A stretch of 7,826 nt of DNA from Desulfobulbaceae bacterium (lineage in GTDB: Bacteria; Desulfobacterota; Desulfobulbia; Desulfobulbales; SURF-16). The notes under the pieces are model-generated. The model was not told where the DNA came from. It saw nothing but the letters and a program-made list of their open reading frames with translations, and searched no databases. This document shows positions 1-6,687 of the stretch, piece after piece; the first letter of the stretch is position 1; each line of letters opens with the position of its first letter. Location of the stretch: positions 1 through 7,826 of the forward strand of contig JAGHCC010000398.1 of the NCBI GenBank assembly GCA_021160685.1, read 5' to 3'. The position numbers and the translations under genes are program-made.

Positions 1-3
1 CGC

Positions 4-1674
4 TTATTTTCGCTCCCAGTTTATAGACATGCCGTGCGGGTTAAACGTAAAGGGAGGGGAATAGGTTTTCCAGCCCTCCGGAGAAGTATAACGAATACAG
101 AAGGAAAAATCATCATCTATTCTGGCCCGTAGCACTCCCTCACAAGGCAAAAGCCTGGCACCCAATTCATCCGCCAGCAAATGATAACTGCCGGTAGCAT
201 ACGGCCCAAAACGCCAGCTTACCAATCCAGGCATATACTTAAAAAAGATGGATAAGGGCATTTTTCGTACAGCAGCCATCGCCCGCGATATTCTTTTCTT
301 GAGTGACGCGGAAATATCTTTCATGCAATAGCATTTCGCGTCATAAGTCCAGAGCTTTTTAATGGAAGGATGCAGATATAACCCATCAATAACACCTACC
401 GGAGATGAAAGGTTTGGCTGCACCTGACTCTTTATTTTAAACAAACAATCTACAAACCAATAACCGGCAAGCACCTGAGGAGGAGGAATGAAATAAACCT
501 CTTTATCATTGGTCATCCAGACAAAACGACCTAATGCATCATATTCCCTGGCAAGTTGCTGTGTTCTTTTTCCACTCTCGTATCCATAGGTACCGACAAA
601 GGCCAAAACCACGCACCAGGCTACAACAAAAGCAATAGACATAGTTTTCTTTGAGGCCAGTGATGTTTTTTGATACAACCTGGCAAAACAGCAGGCACCC
701 GAAAAACTTACGGCAAACCAGATTAACAGTACATACCGATCAGGGGCAACAATCCCCGGGCTGACGGCTACCGGAACCAGGGGCAGCATGATGCAGGCAA
801 AAACGACGATGCTGATGAGCAGGAGTTGTGACGGCGCTGCCAGCACCGAAAAGATCATCATGCCCAGATAGACCACGAAAAGCGGCTTCCACCAAGGGCC
901 AAAAAGAAACACTGGGATATCGCTAAAACGATCAAGAACAAGTGGCAACGTGGTGAATGATATGAGGTCATGAGCGTTGCCGGCATAACCACCAACAAGT
1001 GAACCAAGCATGTACTGCCGCCAAACAACATAGAAAAAAACAACCAGGACAAAAGGAAGCATGGCCTTGAGACGAACCTTGATTGTCTGTTCCGGAATCC
1101 ACGGCAGCAGGCAGACAAGGGGAACATAAATTTCTTTTGCCATTACTGCCAAGGCATAGAAAACAACACCGAAAAGAAGATAGTGGTTTTTCCCCCGCCG
1201 CAGGAAAAGGACAACATAATAAAGCGACAGGATGGCAAATAGCAGGCCTTCGAGGTAGTGGCGGGTCATCAACTGCTGGATGACCGTAGCCACCGGAGCG
1301 CCAATGGTAAACAAAACCATCCCTGAAAAAGCAAATTTCTTATCTACCCATAAAGACAAAAAATAATAGCCGGCAATAGCAATAAAAGATAACGAAAGAA
1401 GATGATGAAAATAAAAAGCTGCGGGATTTAACCCAAACAGGGTCAAATCCCCCTGGTGAGAAAGCATGACCCAGGGAGTAAAGTTGGCACAGGACAACAA
1501 TTGATAAACCTTGGGGATACAAAAATATTTCCAGACAGGAGTTTTCAGGAGCTGCAGCAAGATGGCCGTGTCATCCCAGCGCCAATAGCCGGAAAGGATC
1601 TGGTAATACCGTCCAAAAGGCAACAGAAATAATGAAAAAACAAAAATCAGGTGATATCTTTTCCGGAACATCAT
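4..1674 (-). CDS. Polytopic GT-C-like glycosyltransferase (TMTC/PMT-like architecture)
   Basis: This 556-residue integral membrane protein probably transfers a sugar from a polyprenyl-phosphate donor on the outer face of the inner membrane; substrate unknown. Seen: an N-terminal membrane segment (about 9-28), then WRWDD at 31-35, placed like the catalytic Asp of the first GT-C periplasmic loop. Residues 65-92 (FTPW, GLNP, FHH) follow the 'RPL..LS...GLNP..FH..N..LH' pattern of TMTC-type and related bacterial GT-C proteins. MAKE at 178-181 and PDRY at 311-314 match their usual 'SKE' and 'RYLYLP' positions. About ten hydrophobic segments end near residue 362. A soluble tail of about 190 residues follows, with no TPR repeats visible. 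It is the last gene of the array, 61 bases after the methyltransferase. Two ATGs are adjacent (1674, 1671); a GAAGG lies 1 base before the first and 4 before the second, so the second may be used. Membrane class is secure; GT-C assignment is inferred from motifs. A Wzy-like polymerase is the main alternative. Confidence 0.8.
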   Translation of the reverse strand: MMFRKRYHLIFVFSLFLLPFGRYYQILSGYWRWDDTAILLQLLKTPVWKYFCIPKVYQLLSCANFTPWVMLSHQGDLTLFGLNPAAFYFHHLLSLSFIAIAGYYFLSLWVDKKFAFSGMVLFTIGAPVATVIQQLMTRHYLEGLLFAILSLYYVVLFLRRGKNHYLLFGVVFYALAVMAKEIYVPLVCLLPWIPEQTIKVRLKAMLPFVLVVFFYVVWRQYMLGSLVGGYAGNAHDLISFTTLPLVLDRFSDIPVFLFGPWWKPLFVVYLGMMIFSVLAAPSQLLLISIVVFACIMLPLVPVAVSPGIVAPDRYVLLIWFAVSFSGACCFARLYQKTSLASKKTMSIAFVVAWCVVLAFVGTYGYESGKRTQQLAREYDALGRFVWMTNDKEVYFIPPPQVLAGYWFVDCLFKIKSQVQPNLSSPVGVIDGLYLHPSIKKLWTYDAKCYCMKDISASLKKRISRAMAAVRKMPLSIFFKYMPGLVSWRFGPYATGSYHLLADELGARLLPCEGVLRARIDDDFSFCIRYTSPEGWKTYSPPFTFNPHGMSINWERK

Positions 1675-1735
1675 GCCTTCAATATCAGTATTATCAGTTT
1701 TCCGAAATTAACAATTTTGGGAAGCAAAGCTTTTC

Positions 1736-2452
1736 TCAAACCCGCAGCAACACGACAACCCAATCACCCCATACTTTTTGACATTTTTCCAGCTGAAAGT
1801 GATCGGACTCCAGCAAGGCAGTCAGTTGTTCGGCTCGCGTGAAAAAGTTGAGATGTTCGTCAAGCGTATAGAAATAATATCTCTGACACGGCACAACTAT
1901 AATCAATTTTTCCCGGCAGATCCGCTGAAGTTCACTCACGGCCCTTTCCGCTTTGAGGATATGCTCCAGTGTATGGCAACAGGTAACGACATCGAAGGAA
2001 ACATCATCAAAAGAAAGATTTTGAATATCTTCCTGGTAATATTCATACTCAGAAGATTGGGACGGTGAGCTGATATCAGCCCCCGCCAGTTTGATATGGG
2101 GGCGGTACCTGGCTATTTGATCAAGGAGGTAACCTGAGCCGCAACCCACATCCAAAAGTGTTCTGGTCTTGGATCTGATTTCACTCAAAATGATGGTGAT
2201 GCTTTTGTGGTTTAAATCCGTTAATCGATGCCTGGAAAGCGAATCAAGATTTTCATAAAATTGTTTGTATTCTTCCGGGGAAAAACCATACACTAATTTT
2301 TTATAGTGCATTATCGTATTAATATTTTTACCCCTGTATGCCCAGTAGTAAAATGGAAACATGAAAAATTTATTGTCCCTGATGATGGGGGGCAAACATT
2401 CATCGAGAATCCAGCGGATGCAATTAGTGAGGTTTCGGTTCAGTGGGATCAT
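1736..2452 (-). CDS. Class I SAM-dependent methyltransferase
   Basis: This 238-residue cytoplasmic protein should transfer a methyl group from S-adenosylmethionine to an unknown acceptor, probably a saccharide or lipid-linked intermediate given its neighbours. Seen: motif I LLDVGCGSGYL at about 99-109, an acidic strand-2 residue in GADIS (D126), the post-motif region EDIQNLSFDDVSFDVV (141-156), and TLEHI at 161-165, typical of Methyltransf_11/25-type folds. The first 95 residues are an extra segment, aromatic-rich around 29-40 and ending in a charged helical stretch. The ATG at 2452 has only a weak GGAAC ribosome site, part of which lies in a short CCGG-TTG-CCGG hairpin. The frame stays open upstream for 19 codons without a start codon until a TGA at 2510-2512; beyond it lies a 25-codon ORF in the same frame. 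The N-terminus is therefore the least certain part. The methyltransferase fold is secure; the substrate is not. Confidence 0.88.
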   Translation of the reverse strand: MIPLNRNLTNCIRWILDECLPPIIRDNKFFMFPFYYWAYRGKNINTIMHYKKLVYGFSPEEYKQFYENLDSLSRHRLTDLNHKSITIILSEIRSKTRTLLDVGCGSGYLLDQIARYRPHIKLAGADISSPSQSSEYEYYQEDIQNLSFDDVSFDVVTCCHTLEHILKAERAVSELQRICREKLIIVVPCQRYYFYTLDEHLNFFTRAEQLTALLESDHFQLEKCQKVWGDWVVVLLRV

Positions 2453-2631
2453 GGAGTTCCGGCAACCGGGTTTTTCAGAATTAAATTGAGCAATGTCAAA
2501 AACGGGGATTCAAGTTGCCAGGGCAACCATAGCAAAACCTTTATTCTGACCGCTGACGAGCATGTATGACGTTTGAGCTATACCCATGATAATACCCCTT
2601 GGTCAATGAATTTCTCAAAATGGCCAGCCCT
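2453..2631 (-). promoter_or_regulatory. 179-base intergenic leader with competing inverted repeats
   Basis: This is the longest gap within the array. Besides the small ORF it holds a 7-base direct repeat, ggcaacc on the plus strand at 2461-2467 and 2522-2528. Its complement gttgcc lies between them at 2514-2519. In the minus-strand transcript the 2514-2519 segment could pair with the adjacent upstream copy (2-base centre, or a 5-bp stem with a 4-base loop), or with the copy 46 bases downstream next to the methyltransferase ribosome site. A CCGG-TTG-CCGG mini-hairpin (about 2459-2469) sits 6 bases before the start codon. These repeats are seen directly; their role as a translational switch is speculative. 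No clear promoter and no U-tailed terminator was found here. Confidence 0.3.
2510..2587 (-). CDS. Candidate 25-residue leader peptide / small ORF
   Basis: This short ORF begins at ATG 2587 after an AAGGGG Shine-Dalgarno sequence (2595-2600) with a 7-base spacer, stronger than that of the methyltransferase downstream. It ends at TGA 2510-2512. The peptide starts MGIAQTSYML and ends AMVALAT; no family is recognised. It is in the same frame as the methyltransferase, which starts 57 bases after the TGA with no intervening stop. Three readings are possible: a translated leader controlling the methyltransferase, the remains of a longer methyltransferase N-terminus broken by a nonsense mutation, or chance. 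The last codons lie inside an inverted repeat (2514-2527), which favours a regulatory reading only weakly. Confidence 0.35.
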   Translation of the reverse strand: MGIAQTSYMLVSGQNKGFAMVALAT

Positions 2632-3807
2632 TTAAAAAAGGCCTGATGCGGCAAGGACCTTGGCCAGCCAGTGTCCCAAATTCATTGCCGGCTTTTCAAT
2701 ACTACCATAAAATATAACACTGAATCCAAGGGCAAATAATGTAGTAAGAAAAAAGGCTGCATAATGTGCAACCCCGGCTGGGAGCCCCCAATGATTCAGG
2801 AAAGAAAGGGCAAGGGGAACGGGAATCAACAATACAAGCAGGTGGCAAAGATAAAGACTGTAGGAAACTTTCCCCAAATAACGACATGGTGCATAATCCA
2901 AGAGGTTTCTGGCTTTGGTTGATCCCAGCACCAGAACAAGAAACAGGAATGCCCCCATGGCGGTAAAGTACCAGACACTTATCTCTTTCATCATCTCAGG
3001 GTAGCGGACATACAGGGTATGACGGAAAGTATAAAAAAAGAGAGCCAGACAAAACAGAAGACCTTTAGCCAACAAGCCCTGTTCATAACCCCAACGACTG
3101 ATGGCGGGCAGATAACATGAAAGGAGGATGCCCAGGTAAAAATGGAAATAAAGAAGAATATACATTGAAACTGTAAAATTATTGTTCAGAAAGAGATCAT
3201 AACCAATAGAGAGAATGCAGATTATCATAAGGAAAATTTGGTTCCTGTGAGCCACTAGAATCAAAAACGGCATACAAAGAGATGCCTGCAGTTCCAAGGT
3301 AAGCGTCCATCCCTGTGGAACATAAAAATGGGTAGTATTGGGCAGAAAGAGTAATGCTTGTTTGGGGAAAGAGCTGGCTGCCGCCAATGATCCTGATGTC
3401 CAAAAATCCCGCAACCATTTGGTCATGGACGGTTCAATGGCGTGATGATGATAGAGCCAATGGCAGCCGGCGTAACTGATGCCAAGCATTGCCATGAAAG
3501 GTAGAGAAATACGACAAATGCGAGAGATATAAAAGCTGGAGAGGCGCAACTGGATAGGAACCTTGAAATCCGGCGGCTGAAGATATTTAAGCGACAGGAC
3601 AAAACCACTGAGGACAAAAAACATGGAGACCGCAGCAGAGCCATCCCAGAACAGGTGCAAAGGCGTATGCTCCAATACTGTCTGAAACGGAACAAGGGCA
3701 CCGTAACCCAGAGCAAAATGGGACCAGACCACTGAAAGCGCCGCCAAGCCACGAATACTGTCAAGGAAGGTTAACCGTTGGGAACGGACTTCAAACAGGG
3801 AAGACAT
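2632..3807 (-). CDS. Acyltransferase-3 family membrane O-acyltransferase (OafA-like)
   Basis: This 391-residue inner-membrane protein belongs to the acyltransferase-3 family, whose members O-acetylate or otherwise O-acylate extracytoplasmic sugars such as O-antigen, exopolysaccharide or peptidoglycan. Seen: the N-terminal family signature LDSIRGLAALSVVWSHF (15-31), with the conserved His at 30; the second-helix motif FFVLSGF (63-69); an Arg-rich YISRICRISLPF (93-104); GWTLTLE near 166-172, matching the family's W-S-L-x-x-E motif; YSLYLCHL near 316-323; and SIEKP near 369-373 closing the last helix. About ten membrane segments are predicted by eye. Length is normal for the stand-alone domain, and no SGNH domain is fused to it. 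The ATG at 3807 shares a base with the stop of an 18-codon ORF (TAATG) and has no strong ribosome site of its own, so its translation may depend on upstream ribosomes. Family is certain; acyl group and acceptor are unknown. Confidence 0.92.
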   Translation of the reverse strand: MSSLFEVRSQRLTFLDSIRGLAALSVVWSHFALGYGALVPFQTVLEHTPLHLFWDGSAAVSMFFVLSGFVLSLKYLQPPDFKVPIQLRLSSFYISRICRISLPFMAMLGISYAGCHWLYHHHAIEPSMTKWLRDFWTSGSLAAASSFPKQALLFLPNTTHFYVPQGWTLTLELQASLCMPFLILVAHRNQIFLMIICILSIGYDLFLNNNFTVSMYILLYFHFYLGILLSCYLPAISRWGYEQGLLAKGLLFCLALFFYTFRHTLYVRYPEMMKEISVWYFTAMGAFLFLVLVLGSTKARNLLDYAPCRYLGKVSYSLYLCHLLVLLIPVPLALSFLNHWGLPAGVAHYAAFFLTTLFALGFSVIFYGSIEKPAMNLGHWLAKVLAASGLF

Positions 3808-3863
3808 TATCTTGAAACCACGAAAAGATGGCCTGGTGCTCGTTTGTTGCGGTTATTCAACAT
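3807..3863 (-). CDS. Possible 18-codon ORF coupled to the acyltransferase-3 gene
   Basis: An ATG at 3863 opens a short frame (peptide begins MLNNRNKRAP) that ends at TAA 3807-3809, overlapping the ATG of the acyltransferase-3 gene as TAATG. Such overlaps allow reinitiation by terminating ribosomes. It fills almost all of the 63-base gap after the LpxL-like gene. The nearest purine-rich run (GAAGAA) is too far from its ATG to be a good ribosome site, so translation is doubtful. No known peptide is recognised. Confidence 0.15.
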   Translation of the reverse strand: MLNNRNKRAPGHLFVVSR

Positions 3864-3870
3864 AGTGCTG

Positions 3871-4758
3871 TCATTCTTCATGATCCATCAGATCCCAATA
3901 CATCCAGCCCTGCCAACATGCAGGGTATTGTTCAATAAAAGTTTCAAAAAACGCAAAAACTTTCCTCATACTGGAAACGATATCCGACGCTTCAATAATT
4001 CTTGTTTCCAGCCTGTAGGGCTGGCAACAATCAGCAGCCCATGGTACTACCGCCAGGATAGGGACCTTGCACCGTTCGGCCAGCACCGCCACCCCGGCAG
4101 CCACCCCCGTTCGGCGTCCCAGAAAATCGATACAAACATTTTGCTCCGAATGGAAAGGTGTATCAGAAAGAATAATGAGTGATTTTCCTGCCCCCAGGAC
4201 CTGGCAGCAGCGGGCAAAAGCGCTGCCGTCCTCCACAAAGACAAACTCCGGCTGAGTGAGCCAGCGTGAATAGAGGCCCAAAATGGTTTTTTGAATCGGC
4301 GTGGGTCTGGCCAGCTCCATTTTCAGAGGGTTGACACTGCCAAGGACAACCACCTGGGCTAAAATATGTGCCAGGCCGATGAAGGTATTGCACGCCGTAT
4401 GCGGCAATGTAATGATATAGTTGCGCTGCTTCAGGAATTGTTGCAGCCCAGCCACATCATCAGGGCGGAAGGCAGCAACGATCTTTCGAGCTATGTTTTT
4501 CCTGAGCCAGATATCTTCCAGCACATACCTGGTTTCAAAACGGAGATACTCGCGGATTACTGAGGATGCCTCAGCCGTTACACAGATGCCCGCTCGCCGC
4601 ACATTGGCCTCAGCCTTTTTCAGCACCCCCCGGCTGCGGAACAACCGGCCTGTTGTGGCAATGAAACGATATGCCCGGGGAACCGGAAGCCGGGCCACCA
4701 GTTCCAACACTTGGTTCAGATACACGTCCAGACACCAGGTTTCGAGACTTTCTCTCAT
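3871..4758 (-). CDS. LpxL/HtrB-like lysophospholipid acyltransferase homologue with altered catalytic motif
   Basis: This protein of 295 residues (297 from the TTG at 4764) resembles the LpxL/HtrB lipid A acyltransferase family, inner-membrane-associated enzymes that move acyl chains from acyl-ACP to lipid acceptors. Residues are numbered from the TTG. Seen: the core begins with YIITLPH at 116-122, with the expected His at H122. The residue five positions on is Thr (T127), where the family's HX4(D/E) motif has Glu or Asp. D201 with the following FLGRRTGVAAGVAVLAE (214-230) matches the 'D...FFGR...P.G.A.LA' block. The C-terminal WQGWMYWDLM (284-293) matches the usual aromatic end. Length is typical. 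No clear N-terminal membrane helix is visible. The ATG at 4758 is chosen over two preceding TTG codons; a TAG directly before 4764 rules out further extension. It lies 31 bases after the radical SAM gene (counted from 4758). Family is fairly secure; acyltransferase activity is uncertain. Confidence 0.82.
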   Translation of the reverse strand: MRESLETWCLDVYLNQVLELVARLPVPRAYRFIATTGRLFRSRGVLKKAEANVRRAGICVTAEASSVIREYLRFETRYVLEDIWLRKNIARKIVAAFRPDDVAGLQQFLKQRNYIITLPHTACNTFIGLAHILAQVVVLGSVNPLKMELARPTPIQKTILGLYSRWLTQPEFVFVEDGSAFARCCQVLGAGKSLIILSDTPFHSEQNVCIDFLGRRTGVAAGVAVLAERCKVPILAVVPWAADCCQPYRLETRIIEASDIVSSMRKVFAFFETFIEQYPACWQGWMYWDLMDHEE

Positions 4759-4783
4759 CAACAACTACCGTGAATGGCTCACC

Positions 4784-5752
4784 TTAACAAATGGCAGCCA
4801 AAAGTTGCAGGAGAAACTGTTCCTCCTGCCAGTTTTTTTCAACTCCAGAAATATGAGCGGCAAAATGATGGGGCGCAAGATAACAGCGGGAGCACAACTT
4901 CAACCGTGCCGTCTCCCGGTCAGTAAAAGTTTTTCTCAACCGATTTATTGCTGCACCTGACCAGATATCCGCCATACTGACCTGTTCAAGGTTGCCGATC
5001 ACATTATCTCCATTGTAATCATAACAGCAAAGCACCACATCCCCGTTCCAAAGAATGGAAACCTCACTGAAGGGTGCCGCGCAGGATCTGGCATTGGCCT
5101 TCAACGCGGCGCTGCCGCCGGCATTGGTTTGTTCCACCAGCTCCAGATCACCAAAACCGGTGTTTTCGGCCCGGTAAAACACCACATCCGGTTCCTGGTA
5201 GCGCTCTTTAAGGGCGGCCAAGGCCGCCAACTGATCACGGTTTTCATCCAGAACAACCGTCTGGATAACCTTAAGAATTTTACGCGATGACTTCCTGCTC
5301 ATGGAAACAAACATATCCATGAGCTGTAAACATTCCTCATAAGGTCGCCGAATCCCCCTTATTTTTTTCAAACCCTGATCACTAAAGGCATCCAGGGAAA
5401 AGCACACCAACCCAGGAGCGGCAGCAACCAAACGGCGGCACAGGGATTCATTGAGGGTGGCCGGATTGAGCGAGATAACCGGAATACGTCCAGTCTCAAC
5501 AACCATGGCAATCATGGTATCAATCCGGGGATGGAGAACCGCCTCACCAAAGTGATGCAGGCGAACCAACCGCTGGTCAGCAGGAAACATTGTGAGCATC
5601 TTCTCAAAGAGCTCAAGGGACATATATCCCCTCGGCCTGGTCATCCGGCCCCGTCCGCGCGGGCACATGATACAGGCATACGGACAGTGATTGGTAGGCT
5701 CAATTTCATAAATATAAGGGCTAAGGGCGATCGGCTTGTCGATACTATTCAT
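4784..5752 (-). CDS. Radical SAM/SPASM domain protein (second in the array)
   Basis: This 322-residue protein should bind a [4Fe-4S] cluster that cleaves SAM to a 5'-deoxyadenosyl radical; its substrate is unknown, possibly a sugar or lipid intermediate of the locus. Seen: CPYACIMC with C23, C27 and C30 in the CX3CX2C pattern; HFGEAVLHP at 67-75 in place of the usual GGEPLLHP SAM-contact motif; and a C-terminal SPASM-like region with C224, C242-C243 and CSRC (C287, C290), enough for one auxiliary cluster. The frame extends upstream to 5866. The ATG at 5752 is preferred because it forms a 4-base ATGA overlap with the preceding methyltransferase stop, the radical SAM core begins soon after it, and the longer start would overlap that gene by 118 bases. 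A GGTTGGA run just upstream can act as ribosome site, and translation is probably coupled. It resembles the 6688-7626 protein in plan and may be a paralogue. Confidence 0.9.
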   Translation of the reverse strand: MNSIDKPIALSPYIYEIEPTNHCPYACIMCPRGRGRMTRPRGYMSLELFEKMLTMFPADQRLVRLHHFGEAVLHPRIDTMIAMVVETGRIPVISLNPATLNESLCRRLVAAAPGLVCFSLDAFSDQGLKKIRGIRRPYEECLQLMDMFVSMSRKSSRKILKVIQTVVLDENRDQLAALAALKERYQEPDVVFYRAENTGFGDLELVEQTNAGGSAALKANARSCAAPFSEVSILWNGDVVLCCYDYNGDNVIGNLEQVSMADIWSGAAINRLRKTFTDRETARLKLCSRCYLAPHHFAAHISGVEKNWQEEQFLLQLLAAIC

Positions 5753-6666
5753 ATTTCCAACCTGATAAAAAGTCGGCGGTGCAAAGAAATCATGGTCAGG
5801 TATAACTTTCTCATAAAACGGCAAACAAAAGCGGTAATCAACCATCGCCAGGACAGCTGTCGGCAACGGACAGCCCGCAGCATATTACCGTTTAACACCA
5901 GATAAAATTCATTCAGCCGACGATACTTCTCTGATTCCGGAACCAACCGCGCGGCAATCCGCGCATGAAACCCACCAGCATCAAATTTCCCCAGCCAGAA
6001 AAGCACATTCCGGGCAAAGCGGTAATGACTTTCCGCCTGAAAACTGTCCGTAGTCACTTGCGCCGGTAAAGGAGACACGACTCTATAGGTAAACCGATGC
6101 TGCCACAGAAATTGAATACAGGGGATATTGGTATGCTCTATCAAGAGCCGCTGCTGCAGCTCGGTAGAATCCCACAACGGTGGTAAAACAAAATTCATGA
6201 AAGGCGAATCATTGATGGTAATCGGCTCAAAAATCAAACTGCCTTTATCCTCGCTAATCAGCCAGCGATGGGTGGGATGGCCGGCATAATATTCAGTCCA
6301 TTTCCTCGGCACTTCAATAAATCCACCCTTGGCAACCCTCATAAGTTCCTTGCAGGCACGCTCGGGGAATTCGACATGTTCAAGCACATGTAAACAAATC
6401 GCAAAATCAAAAGCATGATCAGCAAAGGGCAACGCCTCAATGTCAGCCTGCACATATGAGTGTTTTGTTTTGTTCAGCACCGCGCCTGCCCCATCGCGAT
6501 GCTCATTGCCAGCGGAGAAATCCCGATCAACTACCACTTGGGCATAAGAAAAGGGATGAGCACCACCACCAATATCAAGAATCCTGGCCTCGGCGTTCAA
6601 CCCCAGTCTGGCAAACAGAAGATCATGATCTCCAGATGGATAGGTCTCCAGGTTCGTATTGCTCAT
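5749..6666 (-). CDS. Class I SAM-dependent methyltransferase with long C-terminal extension
   Basis: This 305-residue protein is probably a cytoplasmic or membrane-peripheral methyltransferase of the Methyltransf_11 type. Seen: motif I ILDIGGGAHPF (29-39), VVVDRDF (44-50) at the strand-2 acidic position, QADIEALPF (73-81), and CLHVLEHVEFPERA (91-104) followed by KELMRVAKGGFIEVP (106-120). The remaining 185 residues are not part of the minimal fold. They contain many aromatic and His residues and end in a basic, hydrophobic tail (WLITAFVCRFMRKLY, then RRLFIRLEI) that could lie on the membrane. The ATG at 6666 has a good AGGA ribosome site (6673-6676) with a 6-base spacer. The gene starts 21 bases after one radical SAM gene and overlaps the next by 4 bases, so the three are likely translated together and act in one pathway. 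Acceptor unknown; methylation of a sugar or of a radical-SAM product is plausible but inferred. Confidence 0.88.
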   Translation of the reverse strand: MSNTNLETYPSGDHDLLFARLGLNAEARILDIGGGAHPFSYAQVVVDRDFSAGNEHRDGAGAVLNKTKHSYVQADIEALPFADHAFDFAICLHVLEHVEFPERACKELMRVAKGGFIEVPRKWTEYYAGHPTHRWLISEDKGSLIFEPITINDSPFMNFVLPPLWDSTELQQRLLIEHTNIPCIQFLWQHRFTYRVVSPLPAQVTTDSFQAESHYRFARNVLFWLGKFDAGGFHARIAARLVPESEKYRRLNEFYLVLNGNMLRAVRCRQLSWRWLITAFVCRFMRKLYLTMISLHRRLFIRLEI

Positions 6667-6672
6667 CGCTTT

Positions 6673-6676
6673 TCCT
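6673..6676 (-). promoter_or_regulatory. Shine-Dalgarno site of the 5749-6666 methyltransferase
   Basis: AGGA on the minus strand lies 6 bases before the ATG at 6666. It is the clearest ribosome site among the seven main genes and supports that start. It sits inside the 21-base gap after the first radical SAM gene, so no separate promoter fits there. Confidence 0.6.
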
Positions 6677-6687
6677 GCCCAGCCAAT

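Noticed and set aside
1675..1735. aaagcttt palindrome in the gap before the GT-C gene as a terminator
   Set aside because: The stem is only 4 bp of mostly A-T pairs without a loop or a following U-run; it cannot be supported as a terminator.
2306..2569. 87-codon plus-strand frame reaching into the 179-base gap
   Set aside because: Most of it is antisense to the conserved N-terminal part of the methyltransferase and it has no family signature. The gap is better explained by minus-strand features.
3778..4182. 134-codon plus-strand frame
   Set aside because: It is antisense to conserved blocks of the LpxL-like gene and the start of the acyltransferase-3 gene; no recognisable motif and no convincing ribosome site.
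4421..4960. 179-codon plus-strand frame
   Set aside because: It lies antisense to the LpxL-like gene and the end of a radical SAM gene, both with clear family motifs. Its translation is Ser/Arg-rich and shows no domain, so it is a shadow frame.
5531..5905. 124-codon plus-strand frame across the methyltransferase/radical SAM junction
   Set aside because: It is fully antisense to the CX3CX2C region and to the methyltransferase tail; basic, low-information translation typical of antisense frames.
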